The position numbers were made by a program, and so were the translations under genes. The notes under the pieces are model-generated. The model saw nothing but the letters and a program-made list of their open reading frames with translations. It made no database searches and had not been told where the DNA came from. A DNA stretch of 64,000 nucleotides, taken from NCBI RefSeq assembly GCF_001424195.1, contig NZ_LMOO01000009.1, positions 1 to 64,000 on the forward strand. Direction: 5' to 3'. The stretch comes from Cellulomonas sp. Leaf334. GTDB lineage: Bacteria; Actinomycetota; Actinomycetes; Actinomycetales; Cellulomonadaceae. Within the stretch, counting starts at the first letter, position 1, and each line of letters opens with the position of its first letter. Shown here one piece after another: positions 37,494 through 45,710 of the stretch.

Positions 37494-37604
37494 AGTGACC
37501 CATGAACGGATAGGAACCGAGTGGCGCTAGAGGGTACCTGACCTGCATCTTTGGGTGCCTTTCGCGGATGCTAGCGTGAACCTCGTTGAACCAGATTTCG
37601 CCGA

Positions 37605-37629
37605 CTTCTGGCACGTATCTGGCACGAGG
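37605..37629. repeat. Left arm-type repeat of the element
   Basis: A 25-bp stretch with two tandem CTGGCACG octamers (37608-37615, 37619-37626). The right copy at 45532-45556 differs at one position. Both lie inside the element near the att sites and are oriented alike. Likely integrase arm or excisionase binding sites. Confidence 0.6.
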
Positions 37630-37642
37630 GGGAGGTCGAAAG

Positions 37643-38740
37643 GTGTCTCGACGTGACTTCGGGTCGGTCCGAAAGTTGCCGAGCGGCCGCTATCAGGCCC
37701 GGTACCAAGTGCCCGGAGCCGAGCAGTCGATCACGGCACCCGACACCTTCGGAACGAAGGCTCAAGCGACGGCGTGGCTTGCCAAGCAGCGCGTCCTGAT
37801 CGGCGAAGGCAAGGTCAATCCGACAGCCGTCGTGACGACGTTCGGCGAGTTCGCCACAGCCTGGCTCGCGGGGCGGGACCTCAAATCGTCGACGCGCGTC
37901 CTGTACTCCCGGCAGCTCGACAAAGAACTCTTGCTGACGTGGGGTGACGTCAGGCTCACGGACATCACGCCGGCCGCGGTTCGCGCGTGGCACGCCACCT
38001 TGATGCCCGACCGGCCGACGGAGCGAGCGCACCTCTACGCGTTGCTGCGCGTCATCCTGGGCACCGCGTGCCGAGACGATCTCATCGCAGCGAACCCGTG
38101 CCGGGTGTCAGGCGCAGGATCAGCGAAACGCGCCCGACCCATCCGGCCGGCTTCGCTCGCCGAGCTGGAGGCGATCACTGCTGCGGTCGACGAGCGCTTC
38201 CGCCCGATGGTCCTGCTCGGCGCGTGGTGTGCGCTCCGCTTCGGAGAGGTCACTGAGTTGCGACGCGGCGACGTGGACGTCAAGGCCGGGGTCTTGCGGA
38301 TCCGCAGGGGCGTCACCTGGCTCACTGGAACTCCCGTCGTCGACACTCCGAAGACCGAGGCCGGCGCCCGGGATGTCGCAATCCCACCGCATCTGCTTCC
38401 GCTGCTCGAGATTCACCTCCGGGAGCGCGTGGCCAAGCGCTCGGGCGCGCTGCTGTTTCCGCTCGAGCAGGGCCGAGACGTCCAGCTGTCGCCACACCGG
38501 TTTCGGAAGGAGTTCGATCGAGCCAAGGCCGCTTCTGGGCGACCGGACCTCACTTTTCACGGGCTGCGGCACACGGGCGCTGTCCTCGCCGCCGCGTCGG
38601 GAGCGACGGTCGCGGAGTTGATGGCCCGTCTTGGCCACACCACGCCGGCGATGGCCATGAAGTACCAGCATGCAGCGGCGGACCGCGACCGCGTCATCGC
38701 GGACGCGCTCTCCAGCCTTGCCACTGCAGCCGGGAATTGA
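37643..38740 (+). CDS. int: Tyrosine recombinase (integrase) of the element
   Basis: 365 residues. An N-terminal arm-binding/SAM-like part (DFGSVRKLPSGRYQARYQVP), a core-binding domain about 65-155, and the catalytic domain with R199 (CALRFGEV), H306-x-x-R309 (FHGLRHTG), H332 (LGHTTP) and nucleophile Y341 (MKYQHAA). All five catalytic residues are intact, so the enzyme looks active. It should integrate the element at the tRNA-Arg(CCG) 3' end. The GTG start at 37643 is chosen because GGGGGAGG lies 8 nt upstream; a longer frame from 37586 crosses the arm repeats. Confidence 0.93.
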   Translation: MSRRDFGSVRKLPSGRYQARYQVPGAEQSITAPDTFGTKAQATAWLAKQRVLIGEGKVNPTAVVTTFGEFATAWLAGRDLKSSTRVLYSRQLDKELLLTWGDVRLTDITPAAVRAWHATLMPDRPTERAHLYALLRVILGTACRDDLIAANPCRVSGAGSAKRARPIRPASLAELEAITAAVDERFRPMVLLGAWCALRFGEVTELRRGDVDVKAGVLRIRRGVTWLTGTPVVDTPKTEAGARDVAIPPHLLPLLEIHLRERVAKRSGALLFPLEQGRDVQLSPHRFRKEFDRAKAASGRPDLTFHGLRHTGAVLAAASGATVAELMARLGHTTPAMAMKYQHAAADRDRVIADALSSLATAAGN

Positions 38741-38941
38741 TCCGAAGGGCTATGTTCCCCAGACAGATCGCCGATGAGCACCAGCGCCACCACGACGATC
38801 AGCACCAGCACGACGATGAGCACGATCACGCCGACCGCATCTCGCACGGATGGTGGCTTGCGCCTACGGGACTTCCTCCGCGTGCGCCTCCGCTTGCCGG
38901 CGCGTCAGGGTGCACCCAGCAGTGAGGCCTCGCGGCGCGAC

Positions 38942-39049
38942 GTAGCCACACGCAAAAAGGTATACCTTCTCACGGGTGACACCTCCAGCAACGTATACAT
39001 CCCTGCGTTAGACACCATCACCAGGGGGTACATTCCTGCGTGTGGCTAC
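38942..39049 (+). promoter_or_regulatory. Inverted-repeat-bounded control region of the ATPase gene
   Basis: GTAGCCACACGCA (38942-38954) and its exact complement TGCGTGTGGCTAC (39037-39049) enclose 82 nt; the right arm contains the GTG start codon of the ATPase. Inside are the 12-bp palindrome AAGGTATACCTT (38957-38968), a second GTATAC at 38993-38998 followed by ATCCCTGCG, and GTACATTCCTGCG before the gene. This looks like an operator array for autoregulation. The preceding 200 bp after the integrase hold a low-complexity GATCAGCACGA-type run but no convincing gene. Confidence 0.5.
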
Positions 39050-40469
39050 TCACATAGGGCAACTCGCGCAAGAAGTCGCCGCACAGAACCCATGGTGGCG
39101 CGGAGGGGACTGGGAGCGTCTGGACAAGGATCTGGTCGATGCTGCTCGGTCCGGGCTCACCTACCGCTCCGGGGTGCTCGACGACCTGGTGCCAGGCTGC
39201 ATGTACTTGCTACGGGGCCCGCGTCGAGTAGGCAAGACCGTCGCCATCAAACAGCTCGTGTCCGACCTCTTGACAATGGGTGTGCCTGCTACCGCGATCG
39301 TGCGGGTGGCCGTCGACGGATGGGCGGCGAAGGATCTGCGCACCCTGACCCAGAACGCTGCGCTGCCGCGGGTACCTCCCGGCACTGCTCGGTACTGGCT
39401 GCTAGATGAAGTCACCGCGGTCTCGGGGGACTGGCCGGAGCAGCTGAAGTGGCTTCGGGACAACGACGCAGAGTTCTCTAGCGCGACCGTGGTCCTGACC
39501 GGCTCGAGTGCGTCCCGACTGACCGAGGCGGTCGGTGTCCTGGCTGGTCGTCGCGGGCGGGGAACCCAGCTCGACCGCACATTGCTGCCGATGGGATTCC
39601 GAACGTTCGCCCAGCACATGTCCGCGGGATCGTCGGCGCCGGCTGACCAACTGCCTCTCAACGGCCTGCGCGACGGCGCTGCCGCCGAGACCTACCAAAC
39701 GCTCATCCCGTGGATGGACGATCTCATCAGGGCATGGGAGAGGTACCTGATGTACGGCGGCTACCCGGTCGCCGTGGCGGCGGCGAAGAAGGGTGAACCG
39801 GTCCCAACGTGGTTCGCCAATGACCTCTTCGACATCGTGGCCAATGACGCCTTCCGGAACTCTCAACTCGCGGCGGCAACGGAGATGGCGTTGCTCGAGC
39901 GGCTGTGGGCGACGATCACCAGCTTCGCGGTGTACACGAGCATCGGACAGGACCTGGGCATCAGCCACGAGGTCGTCGCCCGGCACGTCGGCTACTTGCG
40001 CAACGCCTACTTGTTGTGGGCGTGCCCGCAGAAGGGCGAGTCGTCCTGGACCCCGAAGAGCCGCGCCCAGGACAAGTTGTACGCCGTCGACCCGTTGCTC
40101 GCGCGGTTGCCTCACCTGCGCAACCCGAACCGACAGGACGTCGACCTGACAGCACTTGCGGAGATGCAGATCGGCAACGCGATTCGGCGCAGGGTTGTGA
40201 CCGACCTTCCCGTCAGTCTCAGCGACGACTTTCTGTTTCATGTGCGCACCCCTGCGCGCAAGGAGATCGACTTCGTCAGTCAGCAACTGGGCGGCGTCGC
40301 GATTGAAGGCAAGTACACCCAGGGTGCATGGCGATCCGAGGCGGCAACGGTGGAAGCCTCGGATTGGTCAGGGATTCTGGCCACCCGAAACGTGCTCGAG
40401 ATTTCACAGGATGAAGCCCGCGCATGGGCCGTTCCCGCGGCGCTCCTCGCCTACGTCCTGGATGTGTAG
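39042..40469 (+). CDS. AAA ATPase with C-terminal DUF4143 (PD-(D/E)xK-like) domain
   Basis: 475 residues. ATPase part (AAA_14-like): Walker A GPRRVGKT (59-66), Walker B LLDE (120-123), sensor VLTGSSA, arginine-rich GRRGRGTQLDRTLLPMGFRTF. Then a helical/winged segment (SFAVYTSIGQDLGISHEVVARHVGYLRNAYLLW) and a C-terminal DUF4143 segment with RKEIDFVSQQ...VAIEGKYTQ, the D..ExK spacing of PD-(D/E)xK folds. Cellular function of this widespread family is not established. Position in the element, with dedicated control region, suggests a cargo or self-maintenance role. No clear ribosome site: AGGGGG is 14 nt from the GTG. Confidence 0.8.
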   Translation: MATHIGQLAQEVAAQNPWWRGGDWERLDKDLVDAARSGLTYRSGVLDDLVPGCMYLLRGPRRVGKTVAIKQLVSDLLTMGVPATAIVRVAVDGWAAKDLRTLTQNAALPRVPPGTARYWLLDEVTAVSGDWPEQLKWLRDNDAEFSSATVVLTGSSASRLTEAVGVLAGRRGRGTQLDRTLLPMGFRTFAQHMSAGSSAPADQLPLNGLRDGAAAETYQTLIPWMDDLIRAWERYLMYGGYPVAVAAAKKGEPVPTWFANDLFDIVANDAFRNSQLAAATEMALLERLWATITSFAVYTSIGQDLGISHEVVARHVGYLRNAYLLWACPQKGESSWTPKSRAQDKLYAVDPLLARLPHLRNPNRQDVDLTALAEMQIGNAIRRRVVTDLPVSLSDDFLFHVRTPARKEIDFVSQQLGGVAIEGKYTQGAWRSEAATVEASDWSGILATRNVLEISQDEARAWAVPAALLAYVLDV

Positions 40470-40699
40470 GCGCTGGGGCGAACTGGCCAAACGGGGTGCG
40501 CGATGACGTGGAACGTCGCAAGATCACGCGACCTCGCGCACGCGCAGTGCAAGAGGAGTCGCCACCTAGGTGTGTGGCTCCATGGCGTAGCGCGGCGGAT
40601 CTAGCGTCATCCATCGCCGGGCGCTGATCTCGTGTGCGGGGTGGCCAGTTACCTGCAGGAGGATTCGTGTCTCGCCACGATAGGCCGTCGAAGCTGTCG

Positions 40700-42037
40700 T
40701 CACTTGCGATCAGCTGGGACCCTGCTGGTTAGCGTGGGGTGCGCGACCTCGATCCATGCCTCGAGTACCGGCGGCACTCCGGCCTTCCGTCGTCGGGCGT
40801 GCTCGAGCTCGGTTCGAGCGCGACTCGCGGCGCCGTTGCGGCAGAGCAGATCGAAGAGCTTGCGGCCGATCTGGTCATCGTCGGGTCGCGTCCAGCGGAG
40901 CACTGCAGCGAGTGCCGCGACCGCGGCGTCCAAATCCTCGGCTGTTCCGCGCTCGGCGAGGATGAAGTAGGCGACAGCGCGGTCGTTGGCCGAGCGAGAC
41001 ACAGACCATTCGGACCAAAGTGACCGCGTGAGCGCTGGATCGTCCAAGGCACATAACGCCATGGTGGCGGTGACGCGCGTCTCCCATTTGTGCGCGCCCC
41101 GAAGGGCCAGGAGCGCCTCGCGCACAGCTGGGGTCGGCGGGCAGATCGCCAGCGCTTCAGCGGCGGCGGTGTTGACCACGCCTGCGTCTTGGCCCTTGGT
41201 CGACGCCCGCGCCAGAGCTACCGCCGCCAACGCGTCGGCGGTTGCTGTATCACGGTGACCGTGCAGCGTGGTGGCTAAGGTGAGTGTCCGCCATTGGAAC
41301 TCCGCCCAAGGATGTGTGAGGAGTGCTCGGACCCTGGGTTCGACGGGGGCGGACTGCTCCGAGCTGAACTCACACGTGCGGGCCGGCCAGTGGCGGAACG
41401 ATTCGAACATCGATGTCACGGCCTCTACAAGTTCGAGCGCGACGCGACTGCGCGCGTAAGGGCCGCGCTTCGCGCCCGCTCGGCTGAGATCAATAGACGC
41501 GTCCAGTACGTCCTGAACCAGTCCCGCGTCCCGAGAGTTTCTGAGGACGACGCCGCAGGTCGAGGCGGCCTTCCATCGTGCGTCGTCGACTTCTCGGGGG
41601 TCTCGGACCAGCGCGAGAAGTTGCCGCAGAGTCTCAGCGCCCGTCAGCCTCTCCAACCGCCACCAGTAGTTGGCTTCCTCGACCCTGGTCAGCGGCCGGC
41701 TCGCCGCCCCTCTGATCTGCTCGCGAAGCCAGTGCTCACTCACCTGGTCGACCAGGTCGCGCGGCCAGACATCGAGCGGCGTGATGATGGATCGCCACAC
41801 CGAGAGAATGCGCCCCATTGTGTCCCGTTGAGGTGTGCTCGAAGTGACATCCAGGAGGACACCATTCTTGGTCGCCCCAGCCCGTGCCCAGCTCACACCG
41901 CTGTCGCTCTTGCCGAGTGCCGCCTCGGCTCCGTCGATGTCGGATTGCCTGAGCAGGAACCGATACACCTGCGGCGACTCTCCCATCCCCAAACCGTCGC
42001 CGTTCTTGCTTAGCGGGTCATGCGGCTGGCCGTTCAT
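40700..42037 (-). CDS. Unrecognised 445-residue cargo protein, helical-repeat-like
   Basis: From ATG 42037 (GAGGGG 7 nt upstream). The N-terminal third has ESPQVYRFLLRQSDIDGAEA and an alpha/beta pattern; from about 180 on the chain is almost all alpha-helical with repeated 30-40-residue hairpins (ALAAVALARASTKG; EALLALRGAHKWETRVTATMALCAL; RSANDRAVAYFILAERG), like HEAT or similar repeats that bind proteins or nucleic acid. No catalytic motif, signal peptide or membrane segment is evident. It converges with the ATPase gene and is divergent from the relaxase. It lies in the cargo segment of the element; a defence or interference role is speculation. Confidence 0.65.
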   Translation of the reverse strand: MNGQPHDPLSKNGDGLGMGESPQVYRFLLRQSDIDGAEAALGKSDSGVSWARAGATKNGVLLDVTSSTPQRDTMGRILSVWRSIITPLDVWPRDLVDQVSEHWLREQIRGAASRPLTRVEEANYWWRLERLTGAETLRQLLALVRDPREVDDARWKAASTCGVVLRNSRDAGLVQDVLDASIDLSRAGAKRGPYARSRVALELVEAVTSMFESFRHWPARTCEFSSEQSAPVEPRVRALLTHPWAEFQWRTLTLATTLHGHRDTATADALAAVALARASTKGQDAGVVNTAAAEALAICPPTPAVREALLALRGAHKWETRVTATMALCALDDPALTRSLWSEWSVSRSANDRAVAYFILAERGTAEDLDAAVAALAAVLRWTRPDDDQIGRKLFDLLCRNGAASRARTELEHARRRKAGVPPVLEAWIEVAHPTLTSRVPADRK

Positions 42038-42358
42038 GTGCACCCCTCGAATTCGCGCCCGCACGTGCGGTCACGACCGGTTATCGGCAGGACCCATCCC
42101 GCCGTTGAGGAGCAACGTCTGCCGGGACGCAAGCGAGGAGCAGTATCGACGTCACCCCACGATCCCTGCGTGACTATCCCGGGGGTCGAATGCCCCGCCC
42201 CGACCCCGAGCCTCATCACTGTGTGCTCCTGAACCGTCTGATGCTCTGGGGTTCCGGAGTTCGCTGGACCGCAAGGTCGCGTGTTGCGCATCTTCTGGCG
42301 CACCTGCTTGTGGGAGCACACGCCGCTCGGGCCGCTCCTCGGGGGTGGTGGCGCGGTG
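42038..42358. other. Relaxase upstream region, possible oriT and divergent promoters
   Basis: 321 bp without a gene between the divergent cargo and relaxase genes. It contains a 9-bp inverted repeat, GTGTGCTCC (42221-42229) and GGAGCACAC (42313-42321), separated by 83 nt, and a short hairpin TGCGC...GCGCA around 42286. oriT of MOBF systems usually lies next to the relaxase gene. No known nick sequence was identified, so the call is tentative. Confidence 0.35.
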
Positions 42359-45244
42359 ATGTCGATGCACAAACTCACGGTGGGCGACGGCTATGCGTAC
42401 CTGACCAGGCACGTTGCCGCCGGCGACGCCGGTCTGTCGGGAACCGACTCGCTCACCGCGTACTACGAGCAGACGGGCAACCCCGCCGGCCGCTGGCTGG
42501 GACGTGGCCTCGACGCTCTCGGCGCCAACGGCCTGCTGGACGGAAGCCTCGTGACAGAGGCGGCCATGGCTCAGGTGTTTCGTGATGGATGCGACCCGAT
42601 CAGTCGACTCCCTCTGGGCAAGGCGTACCCCCAAGTCAGCCCTGGCGAGGGCCGGCACGCGGTGGCCGGCTACGACCTGACGTTCACTGCGCCGAAGTCG
42701 GTCTCCGTCGTGTGGGGTCTGGCCGACTCCGCGACGCGGGGCGAGCTGTACGAGGCGCACCGCGCCGCGCTGTCGTCGGCGCTGCGGTTTGTGGAGCACT
42801 CGGTGCTCCGGACCCGGGTCGGCGCGGCGGGGTGCCGGCAGGTCAAGACCCTGGGCATGGTTGCGGCCGCCTTCGATCACTGGGATTCGCGGGCGGGTGA
42901 CCCGAATCTGCACACCCACGTCGTGATCGCGAACAAGGTTCAAGGCCCTGACGGGATCTGGCGGTCCGTGGACGGTCGGACTTTGCATGGCGCCACGGTG
43001 ACCGTCTCGCAGCTGTACGACGCCCTTCTCGCCGATGAGGTCAGCCGACGACTCGGCGCGACCTGGTCGTCGCGGGACCGGGGGGAGCGGCGCAACCCAG
43101 CCTTCGAGCTCGACGGGGTGGGGGAGGACCTGCTGACGGAGTTCTCGACCCGGTCGGAGCAGATTCGTTGCGCAGAGCAGCGTTGGATTCGGGAGTTCAC
43201 CGAGCGGCGTGGACGAGCGCCCTCTCGCACGGAGACGACTCGGGCTCGCCAGCACCTGACCCGTGAGACCCGGCCGCCGAAGGTCGTCCGGGCGTTAGGG
43301 GATCTGCTGGCGGACTGGGCCAACCGCGCCCGCGCGCTCACCGGTGTCGAACCGCTGGACTTGGCCGCTCGCGCCCTCACGGCCCACTACGGCCGCGCGC
43401 TGCGAGCGACCGATGTCGGGCCGGAGGTGCGGGCCGCGATCGTCGCTCAAATGATCGACGACGTCTCGACCCGCCGCTCGGTGTGGTCGACGTGGAACCT
43501 CGGCGCCGCCGCCCTGCGCTCCTCGATGACGTTGAGAATGGCCTCGCCGGCGGATCGGCTCGCGTTGACGGACGACCTCGTGACCCTCGCCGGGAGCGCG
43601 TGCATACGCATCGACGACCCCGAGTCGGTACGGCAGCGCGTCGGGGAAGAGACGTTCACGTCGCTCGAGCTGCTTGAGGCCGAGCGCGCCCTGCGGGACG
43701 CTGCCGAGACCGACATCCCGCTCGGGATCCACCCCCTCGCCGGGCGCATCGCGGACCGACACATGGCCGCCCTCGCCGACGATCAGCACGCCGCCGCCAA
43801 GGCCGTGCTGCACTCGACCCGCGCGCTGGACGTCCTGGTGGGACCGGCAGGGTCCGGCAAGACAACCACCCTGTCCGCGCTTGCTGGCGCGTGGCGGCAG
43901 GTCCGCGGCAATGTCATCGGGCTCGCGCCCTCAGCCAGCGCGGCCGCAACCCTGTCCGGTGCGCTGAGTTCGAGGTGCGAGACCGCGGCCAAGTGGATCT
44001 ACGAGTCGGTCGGTGACGGCGCCGCGCAACGCGCACTGCGCTACGGGAACGAGACGGACGTCCTGACCGACCCGACGGTGGGCTACTGGGACCGCAATGC
44101 CGCGAACCAGCGTCGCGGCGCCCTTGTGATGGCTCAGGAGCAGTGGCGGTTCGGTCGTGGGGACCTGGTGATCGTCGACGAAGCCTCCATGGCAGACACT
44201 CGCACGTTGGCCGTCCTCGTCGAGCAGGCCGCCGCGGCCGACGCGAAGGTGCTGCTCGTCGGAGACCACCTGCAACGCGGGTCGGTCGATGCCGGTGGAG
44301 CGTTCGGGATGCTCGCCCGCCGCGGACCGACCGCCGAGCTGCGCACGCTGTGGCGGTTCAGCCACCCGTGGGAGGCCCGCGCCACCCTCGACCTGCGCCA
44401 TGGTGACCCTGCAGCCTTGGACGCCTACGTCGAGCACAAGCGCATCAGCCACGGCTCCCACGACGACATGCTCGAGGACGCCCTCGCCGCGGCCACCGAC
44501 GCCGACGCAGAGACCCGAACCGTCCTGCTCGCCGCCGCGGACCAACGCACCGTCAACGAGCTGAACGCCCGCACCCGCGCCGAACGCATCCGCACCGGCC
44601 TGGTCCGGCCCGCCGGCGTCACCTTGAGCGACGGGTTGACCGGCGGCGTCGGAGACAGGATCGTCACCCGCCGCAACAACCGGCGCTTGCGCACCAGCGA
44701 CGGGTTCGTGCGCAACGGCGACCTCTGGCGGATCACCGCAGTCCTGCCGGACGGCGGCCTGCGCGTTCAGCCCATCAAGCAACCCGACGGCGGTGCAGCC
44801 CTCCGACTTCCTGCCCAGTACGTCGCTGAGGCGGTCGAGCTCGGGTACGCCACCACGACGGCACGAAGCCAGGGGATGACCGTCGACGAGACCCACACGG
44901 TCGTCACCGCCGGCATGGGCCGCGAAGACCTCTACGTCGCCCTCAGCCGCGGCCGCCACCTCAACCGGCTTTATGTCGCCACCGACCGCCCCGACAACGA
45001 CTGCCTGCCCTCGGGCGACACCGCGACCGCCCGCGAAGTCCTCGACCGGATCCTGGCCACCACCCGCGCCGAGACCTCGGCCACCGAGACCTGGGCGTCA
45101 CACCACCCAGAGGCGCCGCAGCCGCCGGTCCCTGCGAGTCGCCGACAACCCGCCATCCCGGCGCTGCGCCCACAGATGGCGCCGCGTCCCTCGACGCCCC
45201 CGACCAGCCCGACCACACAAGGGCCGGTGCTGGACCGGTGGTGA
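42359..45244 (+). CDS. MOBF-family relaxase-helicase (TrwC/TraI type)
   Basis: 961 residues, close to the TrwC length. Relaxase domain 1-300: SMHKLTVGDGYAYLTRHV, YYEQTGNPAGRW, catalytic metal histidines in LHTHVVIANKV (HxxxHTH-type motif III), and FTAPKSVSVVWGLAD. Helicase part: Walker A VGPAGSGKTTTL (from 495), VIVDEASMADT, KVLLVGDHLQRGSV, a UvrD/RecD-like fold, closing with DLYVALSRGRHLNRLYVAT. It should nick oriT, remain covalently bound and unwind the transferred strand. ATG 42359 (GGGGGTGG upstream) gives a family-like N-terminus; the longer frame from 42281 does not. The xis-like gene starts 54 nt after its stop. Confidence 0.9.
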   Translation: MSMHKLTVGDGYAYLTRHVAAGDAGLSGTDSLTAYYEQTGNPAGRWLGRGLDALGANGLLDGSLVTEAAMAQVFRDGCDPISRLPLGKAYPQVSPGEGRHAVAGYDLTFTAPKSVSVVWGLADSATRGELYEAHRAALSSALRFVEHSVLRTRVGAAGCRQVKTLGMVAAAFDHWDSRAGDPNLHTHVVIANKVQGPDGIWRSVDGRTLHGATVTVSQLYDALLADEVSRRLGATWSSRDRGERRNPAFELDGVGEDLLTEFSTRSEQIRCAEQRWIREFTERRGRAPSRTETTRARQHLTRETRPPKVVRALGDLLADWANRARALTGVEPLDLAARALTAHYGRALRATDVGPEVRAAIVAQMIDDVSTRRSVWSTWNLGAAALRSSMTLRMASPADRLALTDDLVTLAGSACIRIDDPESVRQRVGEETFTSLELLEAERALRDAAETDIPLGIHPLAGRIADRHMAALADDQHAAAKAVLHSTRALDVLVGPAGSGKTTTLSALAGAWRQVRGNVIGLAPSASAAATLSGALSSRCETAAKWIYESVGDGAAQRALRYGNETDVLTDPTVGYWDRNAANQRRGALVMAQEQWRFGRGDLVIVDEASMADTRTLAVLVEQAAAADAKVLLVGDHLQRGSVDAGGAFGMLARRGPTAELRTLWRFSHPWEARATLDLRHGDPAALDAYVEHKRISHGSHDDMLEDALAAATDADAETRTVLLAAADQRTVNELNARTRAERIRTGLVRPAGVTLSDGLTGGVGDRIVTRRNNRRLRTSDGFVRNGDLWRITAVLPDGGLRVQPIKQPDGGAALRLPAQYVAEAVELGYATTTARSQGMTVDETHTVVTAGMGREDLYVALSRGRHLNRLYVATDRPDNDCLPSGDTATAREVLDRILATTRAETSATETWASHHPEAPQPPVPASRRQPAIPALRPQMAPRPSTPPTSPTTQGPVLDRW

Positions 45245-45297
45245 CGCTCGAGACGCCCGACCGACCGCGCCGACCGGCGCTCGATGGAGGAGGAACC

Positions 45298-45513
45298 ATG
45301 TCCGCACCAACAAGAGAAGATCAGCGACCGGAGTTCGTCTCCGTCGCCGAGATCGCGGCAGAACTGCAGGTCACCGACCGATTCGTGCGCAAGCTCATCG
45401 CTGACGGCGATCTGCAGGCCGTGCGCGTCGGCCGCCGGCTCGTGAGGGTCCGGCGGGGAGACCTTGAGGCGATCCTGCGACCGGTCGCTGGCCCGCGAAC
45501 TGGGCGCCGTTAG
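45298..45513 (+). CDS. xis: Excisionase-like helix-turn-helix protein
   Basis: 71 residues in the MerR/HTH_17 style: EFVSVAEIAAELQVTDRFVRKLIADGDLQAVRVGRRLVRVRRGDLEAIL. It has the winged-helix layout of Xis proteins. It stands at the right end next to attR, where it can bind the CTGGCACG array and bias Int to excision. GGAGGAGG precedes ATG 45298. It may also repress int or the relaxase promoter. Confidence 0.85.
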   Translation: MSAPTREDQRPEFVSVAEIAAELQVTDRFVRKLIADGDLQAVRVGRRLVRVRRGDLEAILRPVAGPRTGRR

Positions 45514-45521
45514 CCGCCATT

Positions 45522-45556
45522 CGTGCCAGTTCTTCTGGCACGTGTCTGGCACGAGG
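45522..45556. repeat. Right arm-type repeat cluster of the element
   Basis: Three CTGGCACG octamers: one inverted (CGTGCCAG 45522-45529) and two direct (45535-45542, 45546-45553). The first pair forms a perfect inverted repeat around TTCTT. Matches the left cluster, and lies 9-44 bp after the excisionase stop. A second repeat CTGACCTGCA occurs at 45571-45580 and at 37538-37547. Confidence 0.65.
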
Positions 45557-45587
45557 CCCTGTCCAACGTTCTGACCTGCACTGATGT

Positions 45588-45615
45588 GTGCCCGCGAAAG
45601 GACTCGAACCTTCGA
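45588..45615. repeat. attR, 28-bp core inside tRNA-Arg(CCG)
   Basis: Identical to 37466-37493. It covers the tRNA 3' end from the T-arm to the discriminator base plus one flanking base, so recombination leaves the tRNA intact. Confidence 0.9.
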
Positions 45616-45661
45616 CCTTCTGCTCCGGAGGCAGACGCTCTATCCACTGAGCTACGCGGGC
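45589..45661 (-). tRNA. tRNA-Arg(CCG)
   Basis: 73 nt, CCA not encoded. Acceptor GCCCGCG pairs with CGCGGGC; D-arm GCTC AGTGGATA GAGC; anticodon stem TCTGC/GCAGA around CTCCGGA, which gives anticodon CCG (codon CGG, Arg); T-arm GAAGG TTCGAGT CCTTT; discriminator A. Every stem pairs fully. It is the integration target of the element. Confidence 0.96.
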
Positions 45662-45710
45662 CGCTCACCGACCCGGGGGTCGATGCGGTGCACGACACTA
45701 CCAGCCGATC

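Larger units (their letters stand above)
37466..45615. mobile_element. Integrative and mobilizable element in tRNA-Arg(CCG)
   Basis: 8.1-kb insertion bounded by 28-bp identical direct repeats, of which the right copy is the 3' end of tRNA-Arg(CCG). Contents in order: attL, integrase (+), DUF4143-type ATPase (+), unknown 445-residue gene (-), MOBF relaxase-helicase (+), excisionase-like gene (+), attR. By eye the A+T content is higher than in the flanks. There is no coupling protein and no type IV secretion gene, so it would depend on a helper for transfer. The integrase is at the end away from the intact tRNA, the excisionase at the tRNA end. Confidence 0.9.

Noticed and set aside
38557-38847. 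Minus-strand frame with a strong hydrophobic start (MRDAVGVIVLIVVLVLIVVV)
   Set aside because: The hydrophobic run is the reverse reading of a low-complexity GATCAGCACGA-like tract, its second half is antisense to the integrase, and there is no ribosome site.
40481-40650. 9-bp inverted repeat AACTGGCCA/TGGCCAGTT flanking about 150 bp after the ATPase gene
   Set aside because: Short, widely spaced, no link with a gene boundary; may be chance.
37466-45615. The element as a complete self-transmissible ICE
   Set aside because: No coupling protein, VirB4-type ATPase or other T4SS gene, and no FtsK/Tra-type translocase, is present.
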